This document shows, piece by piece, positions 1 to 12,300 of a DNA stretch of 64,000 nucleotides (its first letter is position 1; the number at the start of each line of letters is the position of its first letter). The DNA lies in assembly GCF_945859685.1 (NCBI RefSeq), contig NC_079147.1, forward strand, positions 50,994,946-51,058,945, in the 5' to 3' direction. The translations under genes were made by a program, and so were the position numbers. The notes beneath the pieces were generated by a model that did not search any database, was not told the origin of the DNA, and was given only the letters and a program-made list of their open reading frames with translations. This stretch comes from Eupeodes corollae (Eukaryota > Arthropoda > Insecta > Diptera > Syrphidae).

Positions 1-90
1 AACATTACTCGCACACAGGAATGGTTGAGAGTTGTAAGTCACTGGGCCTTGGTTCTTAACGGACTGTCGCGCCACCTAATTTATTTATTT
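1..90 (-). repeat. 3' end of a LINE related to family A, TTTA-rich tail
   Basis: The segment contains GGACTGTCGCGCCACCTAA followed by a TTTA-rich tail. The same sequence occurs reverse-complemented at 63590-63685. The terminal GGACTGT-n-GCGCCACC core is also the 3' end of the family A LINEs, where it is followed by TAAG repeats. I read it as the 3' tail of a sister family cut by the window edge. The tail faces rightward as written, so the strand relative to any ORF is uncertain. Confidence 0.55.
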
Positions 91-720
91 TTATTTTATT
101 TTAAGACACTTATCTTCATTTGAATAATTCCATATAATATCTCCTAAATTAAAATCCCCAACAATAAATGGGTATTGATATTCCAATAAATTGCCTACGA
201 TATTTTCTATGTTATAAATATGACTTTCATATATATCTGTTGTACTCTTTGGAGGTATATAACTTATAGTAAATAAAATATCTTTACCAAAAAAGCTAAC
301 ATTAATACATAATTGTTCAATATTTTCTCCAGTCTTACATAAAACAATACTTTTGCTTGGGTAAATGGATTTAACTGCCACTAAAATTCCACCACCTCTT
401 TTTAAAAATTCTGTATATGATCTATCTAAACGATAAACATTATAATTAGAATGAAAAATTTCAGAAGACGAATGACTCGCATTTAACCATGTCTCTGTAA
501 TAATAATTACATTCTTCGGCCAGTTCAATGGATTTAGGGCAACATCAAATAAATGAATAGGAAATCCAATTTTAAATGTAACATACGCCAAATCATTTAC
601 ATTCGTATCTTGTTTCACCAGCTTAAAACATTTTATTTCACCTTTATCGCAATTTATTTTCGCAGCCACATACTTCTTAATTGATTCTTCGCTAGTTAAA
701 GCACTGAATTTTGAAATATG

Positions 721-736
721 TAACCATTTATAAGGA
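721..736. repeat. Left target-site duplication of LINE A1
   Basis: TAACCATTTATAAGGA here is repeated at 2949-2964 immediately after the TAAG tail of A1. The first few bases are ambiguous with the tail itself. Confidence 0.85.
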
Positions 737-2948
737 GCCAGGGTAGCACTTCGGATTTCCAGACCCAAGGCAAAACAGGGAGGTGCTGGGAGAAGATACA
801 ACGTCGAACGGCTACAATCGCCAGAGATCGCCAAATCCTTTTCCGACCGAGTGACAAGTAACCTCTCTCGAAGTTCTCTGCCGCCAACACAATGTATCGA
901 AAACCAGTGGCAACATTGCCAAGATGCAATCAGAGAAGCCGCCTCTGATGTGCTGGGTTTCAAACAGCCACCAACAAGGAACCCCTGGTTTGATGAGGAA
1001 TGTCGGCAGGCAAATGCAGCCAAACAACAGGCACGCAAAGCGGCGCTGCATAAAAGGACGAGAGCTGCTCGTGAGCTCTATGAGCAGAAGAGGCGAGAGG
1101 AACGCCGACTTTTCAGAAGGAAAAAGAGAGGGAATGAGAAGCGTGCGGTCGAAGATGTTGAGAGGTATAAAAGCAGGAATGAGGTTCGAAAGTTTTATGA
1201 ACAGGTGAAACGAAATTCACAGGTACATAAACCTAGAACCGAAGGCTGCAAAGACGAAAGTGGAAACATCATAGTGGAACCGCAGTCAATGCTGAGGATA
1301 TGGAAGGACCACTTCTGCAGACTGTATAACGGCGACGAAGAACTGAATCCCGCTGTCAGGCAGGATGACCCATTCGATATAGACGACGAAAGCCAACAAT
1401 CCCGTCCTCCCGACTTAGACGAAGTAAAGATTGCCATATCTAAGTTGAAGTCTAATAAAGCCGCTGGAGCAGATGGCTTGAATGCCGAGCTCTTTAAAGC
1501 AGCTGGAGATAAGTTGGTTAGGAGCATGCACCAACTTATATGTAAGATATGGTCGGAAGAAAGCATGCCCGATGAATGGAACCTCATTATTGTTTGCCCG
1601 ATCCTGAAAAAAGGAGACCCTCTAAACTGCACCAACTATAGAGGAATAAGTCTACTTAACATCGCCTATAAAATCTTTTCTGCCGTAATATGTGAACGTC
1701 TAAAGCCCATCGTCAACAACCTGATAGGTCCTTATCAGTGTGGTTTTAGACCAGGAAAGTCCACGGTTGATCAAATATTCACATTATGGCAGATCCTGGA
1801 AAAGAACTCCAAATCGACACCCACCATCTTTTCATCGATTTCAAGGCCGCATATGACAGCATCTACAGGGACCAGCTGTATAGGGCCATGTCTAGTGTTG
1901 GCATCCCTGCCAAACTCGTCCGTTTGTGCAGGATGACCATGGAGATTTCACGCTGCTCCATAAAGGTTGGAAGCAACTTAACAGAACCTTTCGATGTCAA
2001 AAAAGGTTTTAGACAAGGTGATGCGCTGTCATGTAATTTTTTTAACAACGTGCTTGAAAGAATAGTGCAGAGCTCACACGTCAACACTAGAGGCACTACC
2101 TTTCAAAAGTCTGTACAATTACTGGCATATGCTGATGACATTGACATAATCGGAAGAACTGAGCGTGATGTCAATGGGGCTTTTGTGAGTATTGAGGCAG
2201 AGGCGGCAAAAATGGGTTTAACGGTTAATGAGGGCAAAACAAAGTACATGCTGTCGTCTAGAAAGGACATACAACACCGACGTTTTGGTCAAAACGGCAC
2301 AATCGACAGACGTACCTTTGAGGTAGTCAAGGACTTCGTCTACCTAGGCTCCGCTGTAAACGCAGAAAACAACACCAGCGCTGAGATCAAACGCAGAATA
2401 ACTCTTGCTAACCGCTGTTTCTTTGGACTAAGAAAGCAATTGAGTAGTAATGTCCTCTCTCGAGGGACCAAAGTGTTGCTATATAAGACCCTTATCATCC
2501 CCGTCTTGCTATACGGTGCAGAAGCATGGACCATGACAAAAGCGGATGAAAGCACCTTGGGTCGCTTCGAGAGAAAAGTTCTTCGTGTGATCTACGGTCC
2601 CGTATGCATCGAAGGGGAGTGGAGGAGAAGATGGAACGACGAACTGTACGGGCTGTACAGCGACGTAGACTTAGCAAGAAGAGTAAAAGTCCAACGACTA
2701 AGATGGCTGGGTCACGTAGAGCGCATGGAAACCAATGCTCCGGCCCGGAAAGTCTTCGAATCCGCACCCACAGGACAGCGCAGTAGAGGAAGACCGCGGA
2801 TCAGGTGGCGCGCACAAGTGGAAGGTGACCTCACCCAACTTGGAGCGCGAAACTGGAGACATCTAGCTAGGGACCGAGCTAGATGGAGAAGTTTGTTGGG
2901 TGAGGCCCTAGTTCACACAGGACTGTAGCGCCACCTTAAGTAAGTAAG
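737..2948 (+). mobile_element. LINE A1, 5'-truncated non-LTR retrotransposon (RT), TAAG-repeat tail
   Basis: The copy starts inside the end of the endonuclease (compare the fuller copy at 41530-44666) and encodes the linker and reverse transcriptase. One frame runs 851-1800 and the next about 1800-2928. Relative to the other copies, a short deletion near 1800 removes residues of the motif QILEKTQEHQ and shifts the frame, so the copy is dead. Visible RT motifs are KAAGADGLNAEL, NYRGISLLN, GPYQCGFRPGKST, HLFIDFKAAYDS, the palm motif LLAYADDIDII with intact YADD, and a C-terminal zone ending EALVHTGL. It finishes in GCGCCACCT plus TAAG repeats and is flanked by a 16-bp target duplication. Insect relatives of its endonuclease are usually annotated craniofacial development protein 2-like (RTE/BovB-like); that clade placement is my inference. 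Confidence 0.9.
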
Positions 2949-3314
2949 TAACCATTTATAAGGATTTATCACATCAATCTCAGCATTTGTATCATCAATA
3001 CAATCTGTACCAACAACACGAATTGTTTTGACATTTAGTTCCATTCTTTGCTGCATAGTATTAGCAACAATACCACCAGTATGAACACCGACCACAGTAG
3101 CAGCAACGACACCATCAGAATCAAGAGATTTTTTTTCCTCCACAATAACATCACCAGTTACACTAGCATCAAAAGCAACATCAGTATTAGAAGCAATAGC
3201 ATTTCTTTCTTTTGAAGAAATCAGTCGGGTTGCTTTTGCAATCGGGATGAATCCTTGCAAAATGACGTTTAAGTTTTGATGGAAACATAGCACTGTTCGG
3301 CAACACTTTGCCAC

Positions 3315-3795
3315 AAATTACCCTGTAAGGTTTGTTGTTACTTGTCTCAGCAAATCCAAAATTTAAATACGATTCGTGGTACTTCCTTGTAACTGATATT
3401 TTTGTCTGTCTGGAAAGTGTGTCTTTGTCTTTTCTCGGTATTCGACTGATTGTTATAGCCTTAACCTGCCATACCGTTGAAAAAACAAAAAACTATTTGA
3501 ATTTTTTTTGTAATTACCTAAGCTGATTTTTTTAAAATATGAATTTAAAATCAGACTGCTGCGATCAAATTTACAAGATCAGAAGCCCAAATTAACTAGT
3601 TACTAGTCCGTCTTGGAATTATTATATTTTTTTCAAATATTTCTGCGAAGCACTTGGATATTCTTGGCGGAGCACACTTTGGGAAACCCGGTGCTTGAGA
3701 ATGTAACCATTGATAATTTTCAGAGAAAATAAGGGACATCGCTTGCAGTTAGTTAATTTTTTAGATGTCATAATAATAAATTGTTGAAATATACC
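3315..3795. other. No gene seen; AT-rich unique sequence
   Basis: I see only short ORFs, without recognisable motifs. This is probably decayed flank of LINE B or intergenic DNA. Confidence 0.4.
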
Positions 3796-4527
3796 GCCCT
3801 ATTCTGCTATTCACGTGGATCGTATATTCCCTTTCACACTGACTTTGCATTCTGCTATCCATCGGGCGAACTACATTATCCCCAACCAATTTGGCATTCA
3901 AATAAACAGCTGTTTATGTAAAAATCTTGGGAATGTTGGATAAATTGCTTTGATTCATACAAAAATTAAGTTTAAAAGGAAATGGGCAGTATTTTATTCC
4001 AATTGTAAGCAGAGAAATAAGAGAATCCTCAAACAGAGAAGAAATGTTAAAAAGTGTCTTCCTTCCCCCAAAAATGTTAATATTCTTTTATTTATAAAAC
4101 AAATATTCTTAATTTAGCAATAAATTAGTTTTCACTTACATTTTGCTTACAAAAGTTAACAAACCAGGCATGAAAAGAAAAATCCGCTGCGTTTTATATG
4201 CGGATCTGAATTGTATAGAATGAATGCTTTCACTTGAAAAGATACCGCGCAGTATTACCGACGTTACCGACAGACACAGATTCACTTCGAATGAATAGCA
4301 GAATAATCAGCCCTATCATGAATTCCATCGTAATCGGAAATTTTTACGAATCCTGAAAAACTGTATCATGAAATCCGTTCGTAGTGGAAAATTACATACA
4401 ATTTTGCATTACGAATGGATTTCATGATACAGTTTTTCGGGATTCGTAAAAATTTCCGATTACGATGGAATTTATGATAGGGCTGAATGATTAGTGAAAA
4501 TTCCCCCACACGAATAGCAGAATAGGC
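3796..4527. mobile_element. MITE-like element with ~22-bp inverted ends, containing a nested fold-back element
   Basis: The left end GCCCTATTCTGCTATTCACG (from 3796) pairs with the reverse complement of the right end (4506-4527), with a few mismatches. The motif ATTCTGCTAT recurs inside in both orientations (about 3850 and 4295), as expected of a non-autonomous DNA element with subterminal repeats. No coding capacity is visible. A 178-bp near-perfect hairpin is inserted at 4308-4485. Confidence 0.6.
4308..4485. mobile_element. 178-bp fold-back (hairpin) element
   Basis: The sequence opens CAGCCCTATCATGAATTCCA and closes with its complement. The two ~85-base arms match almost base for base around a short loop near 4395. 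AAT flanks both sides, possibly a target duplication. Such an inverted repeat would extrude as a cruciform or give hairpin RNA. Confidence 0.75.
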
Positions 4528-6222
4528 ATGATAGCCAATTTTCACACTTAGACGAAGTGAAATAAAGCCAAATTGATTTAATTTCACTTTCAACGGTGTG
4601 GTTTGTCATTAATGGAAAGAAAATGTACATATACTCAACCTCGCATCTACCAAAATCCTATAGTTTGTCGAAGCTGGGGCTGAGCGGCAGCATTCTTACA
4701 TCCGAAAAAATATGTTGGTCTTATTTCTCAAAATAGTTTCGCCATATTTCATTTTGTTAGAGTGCAATATGACCAACTGTTGAAAATTGGCCTATTTAAC
4801 CTTTGTAAAGTTCAATAGGTCCTAGTTTTGAAATTAGTCTTATTTCACATGGCCTTATTCCACCGTGCAGACCAATCAATAACAACAGAACACTTCATGT
4901 CAGTTTCCTGTTGAAAGACCCACTTTAAAAATATTTCCTTAGCTACATATGTCAACATCTCATCCTCCTCATAGCTACATATGTCAACATCTCATCCTCC
5001 AGTATCTTAAAGTAAAGATATCCTACAACGTTATATGAAAAACTTCCACAGATCATTATACTAGATCCTCCATGGATAATAATTTTATATGTGTATTTTG
5101 GATGAGTTTGAAATTTGAAGACCTTAAAACCTACAATCACTCCGATCATTAGAATCTTCTGAGCCAAATACCAAGTTCAGTTAGGATCCCGGAAGATTTG
5201 AACTCTCAATGCCAACTTAAATCAACGTCCCTTGTCTTAATGAGAATTCTTATTAAATGATATTAATTTAACAAGCAAATGTTCCTCGATATAACTTTAC
5301 GAAAGACTTACAGAACATGATGTTTTAAATGTTCTTCCAACTTGGACAAGTCATAAAAATACGTACACAATTTTTGAAATTTAAACTATCTCATTCCTAG
5401 TTGGACGGATATGGATTCATTTTCTACAGCAAACCTGCCGTTGCATAAATAAAAGCTCCATATAACTTTGCATACCCTACCCAGTGTCTCTGAAGATTCC
5501 TAAACAATACGAAATATTAAATGCAAAAATTAAACTTCTTATACAGAAAATACCCATCCAACAATTAAGTTACTTAAAAATCAACATTGTTTTATAAAAG
5601 CCGAGAATTACAAAAACAAATATGTATAGACGTTACCGTCGTCGTAGCATAAACTATGTTCTCATTATAGAAAAAGTAGTTAAATTTGCAAACTTGTCGA
5701 GAATGCTCCCACTAGAAACTACGGTCTCACGAAGCCATAAATAAATTGGAATAAAATTCATTCCAATTTTTCAAATGGTTGCACATCAAAGGAGAACCTT
5801 CCTTTTTAGCTCACTCATTCCACTTCCATCAATACACATCTTTCATCATTCACGTCAACAAAAACAACAACACCAACTAAAAGAAAAAATAGTTAAAAAG
5901 AAGAAAACTCTACATCATGCGCACAAGATCTCCCAGAACCACAACCAGAAACTGAACCAGAACTAAACAGCAAAAATAAAACTAATGACGAAATAAGAAG
6001 AACTCCTTCATAAAAATGTTCTCTGTTTTTCTTTCAACTTTCAACGGATTCTCGTGGTTGATTTATTCATTCGTACACACTTTACCTTTTAGTGTGCCTT
6101 CCATAAAAAAGAGGTGTGTGTTTTGGGGAAGTAAAATTAGAAAGGTCATCTCTAATCTCCTCTCCAGAGGGATTGGGCGGGAATTCCTAAGAAACAGGGC
6201 GTTAAATCAATTTTTTGAATAA
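4528..6222. other. Intergenic / upstream region of the ANKRD50 gene
   Basis: No convincing coding exon is present. A 29-bp unit (starting TAGCTACATATGTCAACATC) is repeated in tandem at 4940-4968 and 4972-5000. The stretch from about 5770 to 6222 is A-rich and may include a 5' untranslated exon, but I could not fix its borders. Confidence 0.4.
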
Positions 6223-6292
6223 AATATACGAATACCTATTTGTTGTTTTCTTAAGCTTTAACCTAATTCCGAAATTTCTGTTCTATTTTCAG

Positions 6293-6396
6293 AAGATACA
6301 AAAATCACTAAAAGAATGACTAAAGAGGAGCCACCAAAATAGATTAAGAACATTTAGTTAGTTTTAGAGACAGAACAAGAAGACACACACAACACA
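6293..6396 (+). other. 5' untranslated part of the ANKRD50 coding exon, with an 8-codon uORF
   Basis: A strong acceptor (polypyrimidine tract then TTCAG) ends at 6292, so at least one non-coding exon must lie upstream. The leader contains a complete short ORF, 6316-6342 (ATG to TAG), ending 54 bases before the main ATG at 6397. Confidence 0.6.
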
Positions 6397-9300
6397 ATGT
6401 CCAAGTTACCTGATAACGATAACCATCGGAATGACATCTACGAGAACTTGCCGTGCCAGGCAATGTTCAATGAGTCGGTGAGGAAGATCAACAAAACGAC
6501 TGCAAATAATTCGCTTCTAATGAACAATTGCAATCAGAATAGTCATCGCGGAAAGCATTCGACTCAGTTGAGTACCAAGGAGATGCTATATGCAACTCCT
6601 CTCCGGAAATCAGACCGATATAGGAGTGGAGAACGTAGTCGCTATCACAGGACCTCCGGAAGCGGTGGTAGCAGCAGTATTGACATTGATAAAAATGAGA
6701 AGCTCACAAATGTCATGGAGTACAAATTGCTCAACAAAGACAATAAATGTCGCAATGGCAATCCAGACGATATCGAGGGTGACGTTGTTGATGATGCTGG
6801 TACATCAGCGTCTTTGACATGTGCCAATCAGTTGGAGGATCGAAGGATATTGAATTTCCTCAAAGACACAACTCAAATTCATAAGAAGATGGAAATCATT
6901 GGAAGCAGGGAGAGAGATTGCCCGAATGCCAGTTTCTCCTGTTTGGCCAGAGAAGAGCATTTTGCTAATTTGGTCCAGCAGAACTTTAATATAGACACTC
7001 CACCCCTATTGGTAGATGAGCCATTGAATGAAAATGACCAAAAAGATTCACAATTGGTAGAGGAAAACGATGAATTGCTGCCAGTGGCTGGTGAAGAAAC
7101 CGTCGGTAATTTGGAAGTGTTTATGCATAAAAAGCAATCTCCAGATAAAGAGGTGAATGGAATCATTGCGCCTCCTGTAGTCATAGGACTACCAACCAAA
7201 CCGGTGTACATACACAGAGAGTGGGTTCTTAAAAAGATCGCTTTATGCTTGGAACAACGAAATGCTGGGAAAAAAGCAATTCCAGGACTCCTAGGAGCTG
7301 CTGCAGCAGGTGCCAAGAATGAAATCGGTGCTGCAGCGTATTTATCTCGATCAAAGGTTGCCGGAGCAGCCTCCATGTACCACGGTTGCTTAGTCTTAGG
7401 ATCGAACGGTTCGGGCAAGACTTCTATTTGCCAAGCGATAATGAATGGAAATTCCGGCACTAAAGGTATTCTCAATCGTAAACTTCTCGCTTGCTATCTG
7501 ATCAATTCCCAGAACCCCGAGTGCCATAGCCTTAGTTTGTTCATACGAAAACTAGTCCTGCAACTTCTAAGTCATTCGAGTCTTATCCACAAGGAGGATA
7601 GTGAACGATTAATCGAGGATGGTTTGCTTTTCCTCAAAAAGGAGGAGCAACAAATGGAATCCAAGCTAGATGCGGCTATGAATAATATATCATTGGAAGA
7701 GAATGCCGAAGAAATCCTAATCGCTGAACTCAAGAAGAGTGTGGAGCAGGATGAATTTCGTGAGCGACGAACTTCTACTTCGAATGTAAAAAAATCTATG
7801 ATACGTCAGAAGTCCGCCCCCTCTCCGGAGCAACATAATCAAATGCATTCAGGTGGAAAGAATTCTTATTCAACTCATCCACCATCGACTTCCGGTCAAA
7901 AGATAAGCAAAGAGAATGAGAAAGATGCTGATGGTACAAAGGCGAGTCCTGGAAAGAAAATTTCCAAGATTCCCGTTGCTATTAGCGCCAGAGTTGTGCC
8001 AAGTCCATCATCGAAAGGCAATAGCAACTCTATTCAGCAGGGTGGCGGTGAAGATATTGCTGAAGTGGGTGGAGATGAGATGCAAGACGAGATAGCTGCC
8101 GCCATAAACGAAGATGAACAACCTGAAGCTGAAAAATCTGAAGATCTGAACAATCTTATCGATTTTAAAGAAAAAACTGAAAGCCAATGTGAAATAACTC
8201 TAATAATTGGAGAAAATCATTCTGATGTGGCATCCAGCCTCCCACCGCCTTTGCCCAAACCAAAGAGTTGCCGCACCACAATAGCAGATGGCTACTATGA
8301 GATGTTGATATCCAATCCGGAGATATTCGAATGTCTTAATGTGGACAACATCGAAAAGAATCCTGATGAGTGCTTTAAGAAAGCCCTACTCTTCCCTTTG
8401 TTGGAACTTACCCCGCCAAAGACCGCACTTCTGCTGTTAATAGATTCCATCGATGAAAACTACATCAACGAAGGGAACCTGATTTCCACCCTGAAGGGTC
8501 GCTGTTCGACAACCCAAAAGAGCAGAAATGTAGCCGAGCTTCTCTCCAACCATATTCATCTGTTTCCGAAATGGCTCTTTTTGGTGTGCACCACAAAGAA
8601 GCAGACAAAACACATCACAAAGATGTTCACGGGCTTCAAGAAGATCACCTTAGATGATCTGAGGAAGTCGCATGTGGTTAAAGATGTACAAGAGTACATA
8701 ATCAATAGATTGAACTCAGATTTCAAAGATAGCATTATGCTGACTAAGGAAATTATAGAGTCCTTGCATCAGCTGTATATCAAGTCTAACGGATGCATTC
8801 TCTATCTGGAGAAGGTGCTGAATGGCATCAAGGAAAACTTCTTCTCATTCCGAGAAATCAAGTTGATTCCTTGCACTCTGAACGGACTCTATCTCTACAT
8901 CTGTCAGAAGTCCTTCAACAAAAAGCAATACCTAAAAATTCGGCCAGTCCTGAACATCCTTCTAGCTTCGACAGGCTTCGTTGACAAACTGTTTCTCTTC
9001 AATTGCCTGAGGACTCACAACTATACCATCGATGTTGATGAGTTCGAAAAGAGGTTACAGTTGATGCGGAATATCTTGTTGTACGACAGTGGACAGAGAC
9101 GAGTCAAAATCTTCCACAACTCATTCTGCGACTGGTTGGTCGATGTGAAGTTCGCAACAAAGAAATTCATTTGCGATGTTAACGAGGGGCATGTTATGAT
9201 CTCCATGTACTACATGCTCATCAGCGATACGTTGTGTGCTAACAGTGTGCGAAAATTTGTCTACCACATGATCAAGGCCGGTGAATATCTCACAAACAGG

Positions 9301-12300
9301 GATATCAATTTGGATTTGATCGTAATGCTTTTGGAGTCGAGAATCAACTTAAACGACTGCTTCTATACAAACCACTTGAACTGCTGTTCGATCTGTGAAT
9401 CGGAATTCAAGAATGATGCTAATTTTTTGCCAAAGACCAGGAACATGCTGGAAAAATTTCTGGGTAATGAGCTAAATGAGGAGTTTGCCACATTTTTGTG
9501 CGACTTTTTTAAGCCTAGTTTGCCGACAGATGCTAAGATCTTGAAGTTGCTCATCGAGACGGGCATAAATAATGCTGATTCACAGGTGAGTTTGTTTTAT
9601 ATTATATCTCTCTCTATAAAACAATATATATATGCTTTTAACTTTCACGACAGACATCATGTGACTCCTCGCTTATGTCACCAGAACTTTCGGAAAAATC
9701 TCAAAACATTGATTTTGAACTTGCTGACTTGTTGTTGTCTAGTGAGAAATCTTGTTTGGTTGAGACTCAACGTCCGACAAGCCCATCAGAAAAAAGTGAA
9801 CCACCCCATCCCGATAGTCAAGATGACAACAACAGTACCCTCCATCAGCTCTCGGACTCGAATCGCATCGAACTTCACAAAGGTAAAGCCTTAATTCACA
9901 TTCTTGCAAACGATGGAAACCATCAGCTATTGGAGCGAGCTCTGAATGCTTGCAAGGGTCCTATTGATCTCGAAATAGAGGATTATAATGGACAGACAGC
10001 CCTTAACATTGCCTCTCGCAATGGTCATTTGGATGTGGTTAAACTTTTACTTGGGTTCACTCAAACTTCTCCTGAGGTAACTGACCATATGAAGCATGTC
10101 GATGTAAACCATGCCGATCGTGACGGATGGACTCCACTGCGATCAGCCTCTTGGGGTGGTCACACTGAGGTTGTCAAACTGCTAATTGGCTACAGTGGTT
10201 GTAAGATTGACTTGGCTGATAAGGAGGGTCGGACAGCTCTTCGAGCGGCTGCGTGGAGTGGCCATGAGGACATCTTAAAAATTCTCATCGAAGCTGGTGC
10301 TGATGTGAATTCAGTGGATCGTCAGGGAAGAACGTCATTGATTGCTGCATCTTATATGGGTCACTATGACATTGTGGAGATACTACTGGAAAATGGCGCC
10401 GATGTGAATCACCTCGATTTGGACGGGCGCAGTGCACTGTGTGTCGCCGCGCTCTGTGGATCCTCCGGCTATAGTAAAGTTATTTCTACTTTGCTGGAAC
10501 ATGGTGCAAATACCGATCAATTGGATAACGACGGAATGTCTCCATTGCTAGTCAGCTCCTTTGAGGGGAACGCTGAAGTGTGTGAACTGCTTTTAGAGAA
10601 CGGTGCTGATCCCGATTTGGCTGATTTTATGGGCCGCACTCCCCTCTGGGCCGCCTGCACTGCTGGTCATGCAAATGTCGTCAAACTTCTGCTCTTTTGG
10701 GGCTGTGGCATTGATTGTATGGACTCAGAGGGTCGAACAGTTCTAAGTATCGCTTCGGCACAGGGAAATGTTGAGACAGTACGTCAGCTGCTAGATCGAG
10801 GACTCGATGAGACGCATCGCGACAATGCCGGTTGGACACCACTGCACTACGCCGCTTTCGAGGGATTCCATGACGTTTGTTTGCAATTGCTGGAATCTGG
10901 TGCCAAAATTGATGAATGCGACAACGAAGGCAAGACAGCTCTTCACCTTGCTGCCCAGGAAGGCCGGGATAAGTGTGTTCAATGTTTGTTAGAAATCCAT
11001 TGTGCGTTCATTGACCAGAAGGCTCATGATGGCAAGACTGCCTTTAGACTCGCCTGCATTGAAGGTCATTTGGATTGTGTCCAAATTTTGTTAAGGTTCA
11101 GCTGTGATGTGAATTCAAAAGATGCCGATTCAAGGACAACACTCTATATCTTAGCATTGGAGAATAAGCTGGATGTGGTAAAGTATCTGTTGGATGTGAC
11201 GGATGTTGACGTGAATATACCAGACAGCGAAGGCAGAACTGCATTACATGTAGCAGCTTGGCAAGGTCATGTTGATATGGTCAAATTGTTGATTACAATG
11301 GGTAGGTTTAGATTTTGGTATCCTTATTTGTGCTATGTTTTGAATTTTGAAATTTTTAGGAAACGCCGATGTTAATGCCATGGATCTGGAGTGCAGATCT
11401 CCTCTGCATTCTTGTGCCTGGCAAGGAAATCACGATGTCATGGGCATTCTTCTCTATTTCGGTGCTATGGCCGATCATGCTTGCAAACAAGGAGCCACAG
11501 CTCTTGGTATCTCAGCACAGGAGGGACACGAAAAGTGTGTTACTATTCTTCTTAAATACGGTGCCAATCCATACAAATCCGACCATTGTGGTAGGACACC
11601 CATCAAACTTGCAGCGAAATCCAATCGCAGTAACATTCTTAAAATCTTCGAAGGCTACACTAAAAGTAAGATACGCCTGATATACCCTTTCTCGTCCCTT
11701 GTTTAATCCAAACTGTTTAAATTACTAACTTCATATCCTCTTTTTCCCATCTGCCAGCAGATGAGTCTAACAATATTGATCCAACGAAATTCCACCCGAG
11801 CATGTTAAGGTCACCGGACAATCCTCCACCACAAGGATTCCTACCGCACCCATCAACCAATCAACAGTCCTCCCCGGCTGCCATAATCGGCAATAACAGT
11901 CTAATGATACCAAATAATAACAATATGCAATCGCCGAACCTCCTCAATGCATCCACCTCGACGCACAGTAGCAACAATTTTTACGAAAATACTATGCAAT
12001 CGGACACGAGCAGTCTGCAGAAGCGCAAAAGTGTAATCTCTAGTCAGTCAACAGGAAGCAGTAATGAGGTCTGTTAAATATTTATTTGTTTCTTGGTTGA
12101 ACTTTGTTTACTTAACAGTTTTCTTTTTTTTTAGGCTCCACTTACATTTACACAGCAGCTACAACGGCAAACAAAACTCAATTCTCGCAATAATCCTTTT
12201 GTGCAGAATGCACCAGTAGTCAGCTCGAAATATCCAAAAGGACACCAACGACATTCACAGCTGTTGCCAGATTTAAGTGAACATCAAATCAATATGGGTA

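Larger units (their letters stand above)
107..3314 (-). mobile_element. LINE B fragment: gag-like ORF1 C-terminus joined to endonuclease, interrupted by LINE A1
   Basis: On the minus strand, 3314-2965 encodes a gag-like ORF1 segment. It resumes at 720-107 after a 2.2 kb interruption by LINE A1, and the protein continues cleanly across the duplicated target site (...INPYKWL then HISKFSALTSEE...). The second part carries the ORF1-type motif FKIGFPIHLFDVALNPLNWP. It then runs directly, in frame, into an apurinic endonuclease fragment (TETWLN, RGGGILVAVKS, FIVGDFN). Normally the gag end and the endonuclease lie on separate ORFs with sequence between them, so this copy looks internally deleted. 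No RT remains, and the left side abuts another repeat tail at position 90. The exact clade is not assigned (I/Jockey/CR1-like). Confidence 0.7.

Noticed and set aside
91..1038. A single 315-aa minus-strand ORF
   Set aside because: It is a chimera. Its first third is the antisense of LINE A1, and only the part left of position 720 is real LINE B coding sequence.
4366..4593. 75-aa minus-strand ORF
   Set aside because: It lies within the fold-back element and mirrors its inverted arms; no protein motif.
5775..6222. Two short ORFs upstream of ANKRD50
   Set aside because: Low-complexity Lys/His/Gln and Phe/Ser composition with no motif; more likely leader or intron sequence.
6879..7475. 198-aa ORF antisense to the first ANKRD50 exon
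   Set aside because: Shadow of a well-supported coding exon with clear domain homology on the other strand.
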